Assembly: GCF_001411805.1 (NCBI RefSeq)
Contig: NZ_CP007212.1
Span: 930,001 to 994,000 of the forward strand
Length of the DNA stretch: 64,000 bases
Reading direction: 5' to 3'
Source of the DNA: Burkholderia plantarii
Lineage (GTDB): Bacteria; Pseudomonadota; Gammaproteobacteria; Burkholderiales; Burkholderiaceae
This document shows, piece by piece, positions 1 to 10,294 of the stretch. Position 1 is the first letter of the stretch; every line of letters starts with the position of its first letter. The position numbers were made by a program, and so were the translations under genes. Below the pieces are notes generated by a model. The model saw only the letters and a list, made by a program, of their open reading frames with translations. It was not told where the DNA came from and searched no databases.

Positions 1-541
1 CCATCGGCGCGAAGGTGGCGTGGCCGCCCTCGCTGCCGAGCGCGATCCAGCGGTCGTCGGCCGGGATCAGCCCCGACACGCCGAGCCCGGTGCCCGGCCC
101 CATCAGGCCGATCACGCTGTTCTGGCGGCGCGTGCCGCCGCCCACCTGCTGACGCTGCGCGTCGGTCAGGCCCGGCAGCGCCATCGCGAGCGCGGTGAAA
201 TCGTTGACGACCAGCAGCGTGTCGAAGCCGAGCGCGCGGCGCGTGGCCTCGATCGAGAAGCTCCAGTCGTGATTGGTCATGCGCACCTGGTCGCCGTCGA
301 CCGGGTTCGCGATCGCGATCGCCGCGTGGTTGACGCGGCCGATCTTGACGTCCTTCAGATACTTGCGGATCGCGTCGGTCAGCGTCGGGTAGTCGGCGCC
401 GGGGTACACGCGGATCTGCGTGATCTCGCCGGGACCGACCTCGAGCGCGAAGCGCGCGTTCGTGCCGCCGACGTCGGCCAAAAGGCGCGGGCCGTCGGCG
501 TGCTGGCCGGCTGCCGGTTTAGTTTGCGCACCAGTAGACAT
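1..541 (-). CDS. glk: Glucokinase, N-terminal part (gene runs off the left edge)
   Basis: This is the first ~180 residues of a ROK-independent bacterial glucokinase, which phosphorylates glucose in the cytoplasm to glucose 6-phosphate. The start at 541 gives [12 protein letters not shown], followed by the nucleotide-binding motif [14 protein letters not shown] and later [15 protein letters not shown] and [13 protein letters not shown], all typical of the family. It overlaps the 3' end of pgl by 23 bases, so it is translationally coupled to pgl in the zwf-pgl-glk operon. In Burkholderia this gene is often fused to, or followed by, a HexR/RpiR-type regulator; that part would lie outside the window and cannot be confirmed here. 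Confidence 0.93.
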   Translation of the reverse strand, partial: MSTGAQTKPAAGQHADGPRLLADVGGTNARFALEVGPGEITQIRVYPGADYPTLTDAIRKYLKDVKIGRVNHAAIAIANPVDGDQVRMTNHDWSFSIEATRRALGFDTLLVVNDFTALAMALPGLTDAQRQQVGGGTRRQNSVIGLMGPGTGLGVSGLIPADDRWIALGSEGGHATFAPM

Positions 542-1199
542 CGAGCTTCGTCCCCTTGTCGTTGGCCAGTTGGGAAATCGCGTTGCGCTGCGGCGCCGCG
601 GCGGCGGCCTCCAGCACCTCGCGCTTGCGGGCGCCCGCGATCAGCAGGAACAGGCGCTCGACGCGGCGCAGCGCGTCGAGCGACAGGCTCACGCGCGGGT
701 GGGGCGCGGCGCCCGGATGCACGGCGACGTAGCGCGCCGGCGTGCTGGTCGCCAGCTCCCATTCGGGCGCGTCGGCGAAGATCGACGCGGTGTGGCCGTC
801 CTCGCCCATGCCGAGCACGACCACGTCGGGCTGCCGGTAGTCGGGATCGGCGTTCAGCACCGAGACTTGGGCGGCGAGCGTGGCGGAGACGTCGACGAGC
901 GGCAGGAAGCGTGCTTGCGCCGCTTCGTTGCGCAGCAGCGTGTCGCGCACCAGCTGCGCGTTGCTCGCGGCGTCGGTGGCCGGCACCCAGCGATCGTCGA
1001 CCAGCGTGACGTCGATCCTCGCCCAGTCGAGCGCGAGGGTGGACAGCGTTTGCAGGAACGGACGCGGGCTGGTGCCGCCGGAGACGGCGAGCGTCGCGCG
1101 CGCCTGCCCGGCGAGCGACGCTTGCAGCGCCGCGCCGACCGCCTGCGCGAGCGCCTCGCACTGTTGGTGCGGGCTTTCGAATGGGTGAAGCTCGATCAC
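519..1199 (-). CDS. pgl: 6-phosphogluconolactonase
   Basis: Hydrolyses 6-phosphogluconolactone to 6-phosphogluconate, the step after Zwf in the Entner-Doudoroff and pentose phosphate routes. The 226-residue protein carries SGGTSP near residues 40-45, LVDDRWVP near 66-73 and [12 protein letters not shown], the usual family motifs. The start is GTG at 1199, preceded on the minus strand by a strong GGAGGAG ribosome-binding site. It lies about 100 bases downstream of zwf and overlaps glk, which supports one operon. Confidence 0.95.
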   Translation of the reverse strand: MIELHPFESPHQQCEALAQAVGAALQASLAGQARATLAVSGGTSPRPFLQTLSTLALDWARIDVTLVDDRWVPATDAASNAQLVRDTLLRNEAAQARFLPLVDVSATLAAQVSVLNADPDYRQPDVVVLGMGEDGHTASIFADAPEWELATSTPARYVAVHPGAAPHPRVSLSLDALRRVERLFLLIAGARKREVLEAAAAAPQRNAISQLANDKGTKLDVYWCAN

Positions 1200-1299
1200 T
1201 TCTCCTCCAGGCTGCTTTTATTGATTTCGGGTGTCATGCATTGCCGATGACGCGGCGTGGCCGAGCGGCCGCGAGCCGCCGCGCGCATCGAGATGTCGG

Positions 1300-2769
1300 T
1301 CAATTCTCTTCTTCCAGCCAGCAGGTGCCGTGCTGCGCGAGCATCGCGCTCGCGGCGGCCGGCCCCCAGGTGCCCGATGCGTAGGGCTTCGGCGGCTTCA
1401 GCGATTTCTGCCATTCGCTCTGGATCGGTTCGACCCAGCGCCAGGCGGCTTCCTGCTCGTCGCGGCGCACGAACAGCGCGAGGCGCCCGTTGATGACGTC
1501 GAGCAGCAAGCGCTGGTAGGCCTCCATCTGGCCTTCCTTGAAGAACTGGTCGAACGCGAGGTCGAGATGCACGCTTGCGAGGTTCATGCCCTCGCCGGGC
1601 TGCTTGGCGAGGCAGTAGAGGCGGATCGTCTCGTTCGGCTGCAGCCGGATCACCAGGCGGTTCGCGCCGGCGCGCAGCGCGGAGGCGCCGAGCGCCGAAT
1701 GCGGCACGGCGCGGAAGTTGACGACGATCTCGGCGACGCGGTCGGCGAGCCGCTTGCCGGTGCGCAGGAAGAACGGCACGCCGGCCCAGCGCCAGTTCTC
1801 GATCTCGACCTTCAGCGCGACGTAGGTTTCGGTGGTGCTGTCCGGCTTCACGCCGGGCTCGGTGGCGTAGGCGGGCACCTGGGTGCCCTTGATGGTGCCG
1901 CCGTGGTACTGGCCGCGCACGGCCACCTTGCTGATGTCGCGCGGGTCGATCGGCTTGAGCGCGCGCAGCACGCGCAGCTTTTCGTCGCGCACCGAATCCG
2001 AATCCATCGAATGCGGCGGCTCCATCGCGACGATCGACAGCAGCTGCAGCAGGTGGTTCTGCACCATGTCGCGCAGCGCGCCGGTGTTGTCGTAGAAATC
2101 GCCGCGCGCTTCCACGCCGAGCTCCTCGGCGATCGTGATCTGGATGCTCTCCACCCATTCGCGGCGCCACAGCGGCTCGAACAGCGCATTGCCGAAGCGC
2201 AGCGCGAGCAGGTTCTGTACCGGCTCCTTGCCGAGATAGTGGTCGATCCGGTAGATCTGGTCCTCGGCGAAGATCTCGCCCACCGCGTCGTTGATTTCGT
2301 TCGACGAGGCGAGGTCGTAGCCGAGCGGCTTCTCGAGCACGATGCGCGCGCCTTCGCTCAAGCCCACGCCGGCCAGCGCCTTGCAGATCGGCTCGAACAG
2401 CGACGGGCCGGTGGCCAGGTAGAACACGCGCGTGCCGGGCAGCGTGCCGATCGCGTCGCGCAGCACCGTGTAGTCTTCCGGGCGGCCGAGATCGAGATGG
2501 ACGTAGTCGATGCGCTCGAGGAACCGCCGCCAGGCCGCTTCGTCGAGCGCGTTGCCGGACGCTTTCCGCGCATGCGGCTTCACGTGCTCCTCGACCCAGC
2601 CGTGATAGGCGGCGCGATCCGACTCATGGCGCGCGACGGCGACGATACGTCCCGCCTCGGCGAGCATGTTGGCGCGGTGCGCCTCGAACAGCGCCGGCAG
2701 GATCTTGCGCATCGACAGGTCGCCGGTGCCGCCGAACAGAACGAAGGTGAAGCTGGAATCGGTTTGCAT
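1300..2769 (-). CDS. zwf: Glucose-6-phosphate 1-dehydrogenase
   Basis: Oxidises glucose 6-phosphate to 6-phosphogluconolactone with NAD(P)+. The protein is 489 residues, normal for the family. It has the nucleotide-binding GGTGDLS at 13-19, EKPLG at about 146-150 and the substrate-binding RIDHYLGK at 174-181. An in-frame ATG lies 14 codons upstream, but the start at 2769 (MQTDSSFTFVLFGG) matches the family's N-terminus and was chosen. It heads the zwf-pgl-glk operon, divergent from a sugar ABC transporter, with a HexR-like palindrome in the shared promoter region. Confidence 0.97.
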   Translation of the reverse strand: MQTDSSFTFVLFGGTGDLSMRKILPALFEAHRANMLAEAGRIVAVARHESDRAAYHGWVEEHVKPHARKASGNALDEAAWRRFLERIDYVHLDLGRPEDYTVLRDAIGTLPGTRVFYLATGPSLFEPICKALAGVGLSEGARIVLEKPLGYDLASSNEINDAVGEIFAEDQIYRIDHYLGKEPVQNLLALRFGNALFEPLWRREWVESIQITIAEELGVEARGDFYDNTGALRDMVQNHLLQLLSIVAMEPPHSMDSDSVRDEKLRVLRALKPIDPRDISKVAVRGQYHGGTIKGTQVPAYATEPGVKPDSTTETYVALKVEIENWRWAGVPFFLRTGKRLADRVAEIVVNFRAVPHSALGASALRAGANRLVIRLQPNETIRLYCLAKQPGEGMNLASVHLDLAFDQFFKEGQMEAYQRLLLDVINGRLALFVRRDEQEAAWRWVEPIQSEWQKSLKPPKPYASGTWGPAAASAMLAQHGTCWLEEEN

Positions 2770-2874
2770 GTGTCTCCGCCCGGTTGGAAATGCCCCGCGC
2801 CACGGCATCAATCCGACCTCGATCCGACGGGCGCGGACCGCATGAATCGGAGCCGTAGTGCGATAAAATTTTTT

Positions 2875-2903
2875 TTGACACTGAATTGTAGTTTAACTAC
2901 AAT
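2875..2903 (+). promoter_or_regulatory. Sigma-70 promoter for the sugar ABC transporter
   Basis: The -35 TTGACA (2875-2880) and -10 TACAAT (2898-2903) are separated by exactly 17 bases. Both hexamers are near consensus, so this should be a strong vegetative promoter. The -10 element overlaps the HexR-like palindrome, which suggests repression by steric occlusion. Confidence 0.75.
2886..2902. promoter_or_regulatory. HexR-like operator palindrome
   Basis: TTGTAGTTTAACTACAA is a perfect 17-base palindrome around a central T. It fits the TTGT(n)ACAA / TGTAnT(n)AnTACA half-site pattern known for HexR, the RpiR-family repressor that controls zwf and Entner-Doudoroff genes and is relieved by KDPG. 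It sits between zwf-pgl-glk and the glucose-type ABC transporter, the expected HexR regulon. HexR itself is not in the window. Confidence 0.72.
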
Positions 2904-3296
2904 CCGCCGCAAGGGGTAGACCCGAACGAAGAAAAAGAAGCGCACACGATACATCGGGGAAGCGCGCTCTTCGTGCGGGGACGGTCGGTGCGGCAGCGCG
3001 CCGAGACCGAATGTTAAAGGACAATGGCGAAACGCATCATGCGCCGGTCCGCGACGGCCCCGAGGTTCGGTGTCGCGCGACGGCGGAACCGGAACCATCA
3101 AGATCGGAGGAGACAAGCCTTGAATCTCGATCCACTCAGTTCCTGAGCGCCCGCGGCCGGCAACGGCCCGACCGGTTCCGGTCGTTCGCGGCGTGTCATC
3201 CCGGTTGTTTCGTTTCGCAGGTTCCCGAGCAAGCCGGCTTTCGTGGAGTCGAAAGCCTTACGAGTTGGTTCAATCCAATCTGGAGGAGATAAGTAA

Positions 3297-4544
3297 ATGA
3301 AAGTTCGCGCGATGATGGGCGCGCTGTGCGCCGCAGGCCTGATGATCGGCGCCGCCACGGCGCAGGCGGCCGAGGACGTGACGGTGCTGCACTGGTGGAC
3401 GTCGGGTGGCGAGTCGAAGGCGGTGGGCGCGCTGAAGGACGACCTGCAGAAGCAGGGCTACGTGTGGAAGGATTTCGCGGTGGCGGGCGGCGCGGGCGCG
3501 GCGGCCATGACCGCGCTGAAGACCAAGGTGATCAGCGGCGATTCGCCGTCGGCCGCGCAGATCAAGGGGCCGCTGATCCAGGACTGGGCCGACCAGGGCG
3601 TGCTGGTCAACATCGACTCGGTCGCGGGTGACTGGAAGCAGAACCTGCCGCCGGAAATCGACAAGATCATCAAGTACAAGGGCCATTACGTGGCGGCGCC
3701 GTTCTCGGTGCATCGCGTGAACTGGCTGTACATCAACAAGGCCGCGCTCGACAAGGTCGGCGGCAAGGTGCCGACCACCTGGCCGGAATTCTTCCAGGTC
3801 GCCGACAAGCTGAAGGCCGCCGGCATCCAGCCGATCGCGATGGGCGGCCAGCCGTGGCAGGATCTGACGCTGTGGGAAGACGTGGTGCTGTCCGAAGGCG
3901 CCGACTTCTACAAGAAGGCGCTCGTCGACCTCGACCAGGCCACGCTGACCTCGCCGAAGATGCTCGACGTGTTCAACACGGTGCGCAAGATCCAGGGCTA
4001 CTTCGACGCGAGCCGCAACGGCCGCGACTGGAACCTGGCCACGGCGATGGTGATCAACGGCAAGGCCGGCATGCAGTTCATGGGCGACTGGGCCAAGGGC
4101 GAGTTCGAGAACGCCGGCAAGAAGTCGGGCAAGGACTACATCTGCGCGCCGGTGCCGGGCACCGCGAAGGGCTACACGTTCAACGTGGACTCGTTCGTGT
4201 TCTTCCAGCAGAAGGGTTCGGACAAGGCCACGCCGGGCCAGCTGGCGCTCGCCAAGACGATCATGACGCCGGACTTCCAGGAGCAGTTCAGCCTGCTGAA
4301 GGGCTCGATCCCGGTGCGCCTGGGCGTGAAGATGGACAAGTTCGACGACTGCGCGAAGAAGTCCTACGCGGACGAGCAGACCGCGCTGAAGGCGGGCGGC
4401 TACGTGCCGTCGCTCGCGCACGGCATGGCGCAGGGCGATGCGACCGCCGGCGCGATCTCGGACGTCGTGACGAAGTTCATGAACTCGCAGGAAGATCCGA
4501 AGGCCGCGGTGGCAGCACTCGCCAAGGCCGCCAAGGTGAAGTAA
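3297..4544 (+). CDS. Sugar ABC transporter periplasmic binding protein (glucose/mannose type, GtsA-like)
   Basis: A 415-residue extracellular solute-binding protein family 1 member with a Sec signal peptide (MKVRAMMGALCAAGLMIGAA, cleavage likely after AQA). The mature protein starts EDVTVLHWWTSGGESKAVGAL, and WTSGGE is typical of the GtsA glucose/mannose binders of Pseudomonas and Burkholderia. It heads a four-gene transporter operon. Placement opposite zwf-pgl-glk supports glucose or a related hexose as substrate; the exact sugar is inferred. Confidence 0.9.
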   Translation: MKVRAMMGALCAAGLMIGAATAQAAEDVTVLHWWTSGGESKAVGALKDDLQKQGYVWKDFAVAGGAGAAAMTALKTKVISGDSPSAAQIKGPLIQDWADQGVLVNIDSVAGDWKQNLPPEIDKIIKYKGHYVAAPFSVHRVNWLYINKAALDKVGGKVPTTWPEFFQVADKLKAAGIQPIAMGGQPWQDLTLWEDVVLSEGADFYKKALVDLDQATLTSPKMLDVFNTVRKIQGYFDASRNGRDWNLATAMVINGKAGMQFMGDWAKGEFENAGKKSGKDYICAPVPGTAKGYTFNVDSFVFFQQKGSDKATPGQLALAKTIMTPDFQEQFSLLKGSIPVRLGVKMDKFDDCAKKSYADEQTALKAGGYVPSLAHGMAQGDATAGAISDVVTKFMNSQEDPKAAVAALAKAAKVK

Positions 4545-4553
4545 GCGCGCAGC

Positions 4554-4619
4554 GGGCGGTGCCGGCGGCCTGTCCGCCGGCACCGCCCGACCCGCCGCAA
4601 ACGGGCCCTCGCGGGCCCG
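4554..4619 (+). repeat. Two tandem strong hairpins between binding-protein and permease genes
   Basis: A perfect 15-bp stem pairs 4554-4568 with 4574-4588 around the loop CCTGT. A second hairpin pairs 4602-4608 with 4613-4619 around TCGC. Neither is followed by a T tract. Hairpins at this point in ABC operons commonly protect the binding-protein mRNA and lower permease expression; that role is inferred here. Confidence 0.65.
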
Positions 4620-4686
4620 CGCCGCACCCCGATGCCGTGCGCCTTCCTTCAAGGCGGCCGGCGCCCCGTTCCAGGAGTCGAATCAA

Positions 4687-5628
4687 GTGGCTGCCCCTCT
4701 CAGCGGAAACGAATCCGGTCGCGCCGACGTCGGCCGCCATGCGTCGCCGCTCTCCGCATTGGCCGATCGCTGGATCCCGAAGCTGGTGCTCGCTCCCAGC
4801 ATCGCGATCGCCGTCGTGTTCATCTACGGCTTCATCGTCATCACCGGCTACCTGTCGCTGACCAAGTCGCGACTGCTGCCCAACTACACGTTCGACGGCT
4901 TCGGCCGCTATTCGGACCTGTTCGAGAACGACGTCTGGTGGACTTCCGCCGCGAATCTCGGCTGGTTCGGCATTCCGTTCATCGTGGTCTGCGTGGTGCT
5001 CGGCCTGTTCCTCGCGATCCTGCTCGACCAGAAGATCCGCAACGAGGGCGCGCTGCGCGCGGTGTTCCTGTATCCGATGGCGCTCTCGTTCATCGTCACC
5101 GGCACCGCCTGGCAGTGGATCCTGAACCCCGGCCTCGGCCTCGAGAAGGTGCTGCAGGACTGGGGCTGGACGAGCTTCTCGTTCGGCTGGCTCGACGATC
5201 CGGACAAGGCGATCTTCTGCGTCGTGATCGCGGCGGTCTGGCAGTCGACCGGCTTCGTGATGGCGCTGTTCCTGGCCGGCCTGCGCGGCGTGGACGGCGA
5301 GATCTTCAAGGCGGCCCAGGTGGACGGCGCGACGCTGCCCACCATCTACCGCAAGATCGTGATCCCGAGCATGCGCCCGGTGTTCTTCTCGGTGCTGCTG
5401 ATCCTCTGCCACATCACGATCAAGACCTTCGACCTGGTCGTGGCGCTGACGGCGGGCGGCCCCGGCACCTCGTCGTCGCTGCCGGCCATGTTCATGTATA
5501 CCTATTCGTTCAATCGCGGGCAGCTCGGCGTGGGCGCGGCCTCGTCGGTGATGATGCTCGCGACCGTGGTCGCGGTGCTCGTGCCGCTGATGTATATGGA
5601 ATCGAGGAGCACCCGCAATGCAGCCTAA
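4687..5628 (+). CDS. Sugar ABC transporter permease (GtsB-like)
   Basis: A 313-residue inner-membrane protein of the binding-protein-dependent transport (MalF-like) family. It has about six hydrophobic segments, with the first helix at roughly residues 33-55 (LAPSIAIAVVFIYGFIVITG). The EAA loop is recognisable around FKAAQVDGATLPTIYRKIVIPSM. The start is GTG at 4687 with AGGAG nine bases upstream. Its last 11 bases overlap the next permease gene, indicating coupled translation. Confidence 0.92.
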   Translation: MAAPLSGNESGRADVGRHASPLSALADRWIPKLVLAPSIAIAVVFIYGFIVITGYLSLTKSRLLPNYTFDGFGRYSDLFENDVWWTSAANLGWFGIPFIVVCVVLGLFLAILLDQKIRNEGALRAVFLYPMALSFIVTGTAWQWILNPGLGLEKVLQDWGWTSFSFGWLDDPDKAIFCVVIAAVWQSTGFVMALFLAGLRGVDGEIFKAAQVDGATLPTIYRKIVIPSMRPVFFSVLLILCHITIKTFDLVVALTAGGPGTSSSLPAMFMYTYSFNRGQLGVGAASSVMMLATVVAVLVPLMYMESRSTRNAA

Positions 5629-6475
5629 GATGACGATCAGCCGCGGCGTCATTTACGCGGTGCTGATCCTGTTCGCCCTGTACTTCCTGCTGCCGCTGTA
5701 CGTGATGCTGTCGACGTCCTTCAAGGACCTCGACCAGCTGCGCACCGGCAACCTGCTCACGCCGCCGACCCACTGGACCATCGACCCGTGGCTCAAGGCC
5801 TGGGGCACGGCCTGCACCGGCGTGCGCTGCGACGGCATGAAGCCGTTCTTCTTCAATTCGCTGAAGATGGTGATCCCGGCCGTGCTGATCTCGTCGCTGA
5901 TCGGCGCGTTCAACGGCTACGTGCTCACGCACTGGCGCTTTCGCGGCGCCGACGCGCTGTTCACGCTGCTGCTGGTGGGCTGCTTCATCCCGTTCCAGGT
6001 GATCCTGCTGCCGATGGCGCGCGTCGAGGGCTACTTCGGCCTCGCCAACACCACGGCCGGGCTGGTGCTGGTCCACGTGGTGTACGGCATCGCGTTCACC
6101 ACCATGTTCTTCCGCAACTTCTACGTGAGCGTGCCGGCCGAGCTGGTGAAGGCCGCGCGCATCGACGGCGCGGGCTTCTTCACGATCTTCACGAAGATCC
6201 TGCTGCCGGTGTCGCTGCCGATCTTCATGGTCTGCCTGATCTGGCAGTTCACGCAGATCTGGAACGACTTCCTGTTCGGCATCGTGTTCTCCGGCGTCGA
6301 TTCGATGCCGATCACGGTCGCGCTGAACAACCTCGTGAACACGTCGACGGGCGTGAAGGAATACAACGTCGACATGGCCGGCGCGATCATCGCCGCGCTG
6401 CCGACGCTGCTCGTCTACGTGATCGCCGGCCGCTACTTCGTGCGCGGGCTGACCGCGGGCGCGGTGAAGGGCTGA
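5618..6475 (+). CDS. Sugar ABC transporter permease (GtsC-like)
   Basis: A 285-residue MalG-like permease, the second membrane subunit of the transporter. Hydrophobic helices begin at residue ~10, and the EAA motif is visible as VKAARIDGAGFFTIFTKILLPVSLP. It overlaps the preceding permease by 11 bases, and the ATPase gene follows after about 110 bases. The C-terminal RYFVRGLTAGAVKG is a common ending in this family. Confidence 0.93.
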   Translation: MQPKMTISRGVIYAVLILFALYFLLPLYVMLSTSFKDLDQLRTGNLLTPPTHWTIDPWLKAWGTACTGVRCDGMKPFFFNSLKMVIPAVLISSLIGAFNGYVLTHWRFRGADALFTLLLVGCFIPFQVILLPMARVEGYFGLANTTAGLVLVHVVYGIAFTTMFFRNFYVSVPAELVKAARIDGAGFFTIFTKILLPVSLPIFMVCLIWQFTQIWNDFLFGIVFSGVDSMPITVALNNLVNTSTGVKEYNVDMAGAIIAALPTLLVYVIAGRYFVRGLTAGAVKG

Positions 6476-6587
6476 CGGCCCGGCTTTTCCTGAACGATTT
6501 CCGAACGAACCGGCCGCGCGGGCACTCCGCGCGGCGCGCAGAACAGACGCGGCGCGCGGCGCCGCACCGAGACAGAGGATTCACAGC

Positions 6588-7706
6588 ATGGCAAGCCTTT
6601 CCATCCGTGACGTGTACAAGACCTATCCGAACGGGGTGCCGGTCCTGAAGGGCGTCGACATCGATATCGAGGACGGCCAGTTCCTGATCCTGGTCGGCGG
6701 CTCGGGCTGCGGGAAGTCGACGCTGCTCAACATGATCGCGGGCCTGGAGACCGTCACGAAGGGCGAGATCCGGATCGGCGGCAAGGTCGTCAACGACCTC
6801 TCGCCGAAGGATCGCGACATCGCGATGGTGTTCCAGTCCTATGCGCTCTACCCGTCGATGACGGTCAAGGAGAACATCTCGTTCGGCCTGAACATCCGCA
6901 AGGTGCCGAAGCAGGAGCAGAAGCAGATCGTCGACCGCGTGGCCGCGATGCTGCAGATCGAGCACCTGCTCGACCGCAAGCCGGGCCAGCTCTCGGGCGG
7001 CCAGCGCCAGCGTGTGGCGATGGGCCGGGCGCTCGCGCGCGACCCGTCGCTGTTCCTGTTCGACGAGCCGCTGTCGAACCTCGACGCGAAACTGCGCATC
7101 GAGATGCGCGCGGAAATCAAGCTGCTGCACCAGCGCCTGGGTACCACCATCGTCTACGTGACGCACGACCAGATCGAGGCGATGACGCTCGGCGACCGCA
7201 TCGCGGTGATGAAGGACGGCGTGGTGCAGCAGTTCGGCGCGCCGCAGGACATCTACGATTCGCCGTCGAACCTGTTCGTGGCCGGCTTCATCGGCGCGCC
7301 GCCGATGAACTTCATCCACGGCCGCGTGGTGGAGCAGGGCAGCGGCGTGGGTCTCGAGATCGACACGGGCGCCACGCGCGGCGTGCTGAACCTGCCGTTC
7401 GAGCGCGCCAGGATGAACGGCCACCTCGGCCGCGAGGTGATCCTCGGGCTGCGTCCGGAGCGCATCACCGACGCGCGCAACGCGCACGACGGCCAGGCCT
7501 CGGCGCTGCAGCCGCTCGACGTGATCGTCGACGTGACCGAGCCGACCGGTCCGGACACGCACGTGTTCGCGCAGGTCAACGGCAAGCGCATCGTGAGCCG
7601 CGTCCACCCGGCCGCGAACCCGCAGCCGCAGCAGCAGTTGAAGCTGCTGTTCGACGTGTCGAAGGCGGTGGCGTTCGATCCGGCCACGGAGGCGCGGATC
7701 GCGTGA
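6588..7706 (+). CDS. Sugar ABC transporter ATPase (UgpC/MalK/GtsD type)
   Basis: A 372-residue ATPase that energises sugar import. Visible motifs are Walker A GGSGCGKST at 37-45, the Q-loop region VFQSYALYPSMTV, the signature LSGGQRQR, Walker B LFLFDEPLSNLD and the switch-histidine region YVTHDQIEAMTLGDR. The C-terminal third is the TOBE/OB regulatory domain found in MalK/UgpC. It is the last gene of the transporter operon. Confidence 0.95.
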   Translation: MASLSIRDVYKTYPNGVPVLKGVDIDIEDGQFLILVGGSGCGKSTLLNMIAGLETVTKGEIRIGGKVVNDLSPKDRDIAMVFQSYALYPSMTVKENISFGLNIRKVPKQEQKQIVDRVAAMLQIEHLLDRKPGQLSGGQRQRVAMGRALARDPSLFLFDEPLSNLDAKLRIEMRAEIKLLHQRLGTTIVYVTHDQIEAMTLGDRIAVMKDGVVQQFGAPQDIYDSPSNLFVAGFIGAPPMNFIHGRVVEQGSGVGLEIDTGATRGVLNLPFERARMNGHLGREVILGLRPERITDARNAHDGQASALQPLDVIVDVTEPTGPDTHVFAQVNGKRIVSRVHPAANPQPQQQLKLLFDVSKAVAFDPATEARIA

Positions 7707-8055
7707 CGCGGTGAGCGGGGGAGGCGTGCCCGGGCGCGCCGCCGCCCGGGCACGCCGGGGTGACGACGGGCTGCCTGCGGGCGGCCCGTTGGTTTTGGGG
7801 CGGAGTGTCGAGGCGCGCGCGGCGGGAGGCGGTGGCCGTCGCGTTCAGGTTGGACCTACATGCAGGTGGTATCCAGAGGCCACCGCTGGACGGCCAGCGC
7901 GCGGCTCAGTACAGGCGCGACCGGCCGCGTCAGGGCCGTGACTGGGAGCCGGCTATCATGCCGGGCAACCGCTGGCCACGCACGGCAACGCAAGTCGGCC
8001 TGAACGGTGCCGGCGCCCGGCGAGCCATTCGCGCCCGCCCGCCGTTGCAAAACCC
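7707..8055. other. Convergent intergenic spacer with a long GC hairpin
   Basis: The 349-base gap between convergent genes holds a perfect 14-bp stem (7723-7736 with 7743-7756) just after the ATPase stop codon. It lacks a clear T run but probably acts as the end-of-operon hairpin. I see no supported gene in the rest of the spacer. Confidence 0.6.
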
Positions 8056-8853
8056 TCAGAGCGCCTCGCGCGGCGTACCGCGTTCGCCCGCGCCGATGGC
8101 GCCGAGCGCCGAGGCCGGCTGCAGCAGCACCAGCACCGCGCCGGCACCGCCGTCGTGGCCGCGCGCCTCGCAGAACGCGATCACTTCCTCCTTCTGTACC
8201 AGCCACGCGCGCACCTTGCCCTTCAGCACCGGCTCCTTGCCGATCGAGCCGAGCCCCTTGCCGTGGATCACGCGCAGGCAGCGCAGCCCCTTCTTGCCGG
8301 CCTCGCGGATGAACGCGGCGAGCGCCTCGCGCGCCTCGTCGCGGCGCATGCCGTGCAGGTCGAGCTGGGACTGGACGATCCAGGTGCCGCTGCGCAGCTT
8401 CCGGACCACGTCGCGGCTGATGCCGGGGCGGTGGTAATAGAGGCTTTCGTCGGAGTCGAGCAGCGTTTCCGGATCGAATTCGTCGGACAGGGTTTCGGAC
8501 AGCACCGCCTCTTCGTCGCGGCGCGTCTGCTTCGGCAGCGGCTGGGGCGGCTCGCGTCGCGCCGGGGCGCGGGGCGGGGCGGCAAGCGGCGTGATCGCGC
8601 CGATCTCGTTGCGGAACAGGTTCGCGTTGGCCTCGGCCTCGCGCATATCGCGTCGGGCCTGCGCGAGCGCGCGCGCCTGCCGCTCGGCCTCGCCCTTGAG
8701 CGCGTCGCGCAGCGCGCCGAGGCCGGCCAGGCCCTGGTTTTTCAGCGTGGCGGCGGTGGCGGCCGGGGCCGGCACGATCGGCTCGGCGGGCTTGACGGGG
8801 GCGGCGGCGCGGCGCTTGGCCGGGTCGCTCGGGTGGAGATGGTTCTTCGCCAT
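8056..8853 (-). CDS. Smr-domain protein (putative endonuclease/nuclease)
   Basis: A 265-residue protein. Its C-terminal Smr domain, as in MutS2, carries LDLHGMRRDEA and the RVIHGKGLGS motif. The N-terminal half is charged and Ala/Pro-rich, probably disordered or coiled (RDALKGEAERQARALAQARRDMREAEAN). Stand-alone Smr proteins are thought to nick nucleic acids; the cellular role in Burkholderia is not established. It lies downstream of trxB on the same strand but behind that gene's terminator, so it is probably a separate unit. Confidence 0.85.
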   Translation of the reverse strand: MAKNHLHPSDPAKRRAAAPVKPAEPIVPAPAATAATLKNQGLAGLGALRDALKGEAERQARALAQARRDMREAEANANLFRNEIGAITPLAAPPRAPARREPPQPLPKQTRRDEEAVLSETLSDEFDPETLLDSDESLYYHRPGISRDVVRKLRSGTWIVQSQLDLHGMRRDEAREALAAFIREAGKKGLRCLRVIHGKGLGSIGKEPVLKGKVRAWLVQKEEVIAFCEARGHDGGAGAVLVLLQPASALGAIGAGERGTPREAL

Positions 8854-8904
8854 GATGGTCGACGGATCGAAGGGCGGGCCGGCCGGGGCCGGGCGCGCGC
8901 CAAT

Positions 8905-8935
8905 GAAAAAGGCCGCTGCGCACGGCAGCGGCCTT
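8905..8935 (-). terminator. Rho-independent terminator of trxB
   Basis: AAGGCCGCTGC (8909-8919) pairs with GCAGCGGCCTT (8925-8935). On the minus strand the stem is followed by a T run. Confidence 0.85.
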
Positions 8936-9034
8936 CGGGCGAGCGCGGCGACGTCGGTGGACAGCGGACGTCGGCGAGCTGCGGGCGTGCGGTGCGCGGC
9001 GACCTCATTGTAGCGTCGCCGCGCACCGCGCCAC

Positions 9035-10294
<1,260 letters not shown>

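Larger units (their letters stand above)
2770..3296. promoter_or_regulatory. Divergent zwf / sugar-transporter control region with long transporter leader
   Basis: This 527-base gap separates the start codons of zwf (minus) and the sugar-binding protein (plus). It holds a near-consensus plus-strand promoter with an overlapping HexR-like operator (listed separately). If that promoter is used, the transporter mRNA has a leader of roughly 390 bases. No convincing small gene is seen in the leader. A GGAGG-type ribosome-binding site lies just before the ATG at 3297. Confidence 0.7.

Noticed and set aside
1231..2919. A 562-codon frame antisense to zwf
   Set aside because: The shadow of zwf has no recognisable motif.
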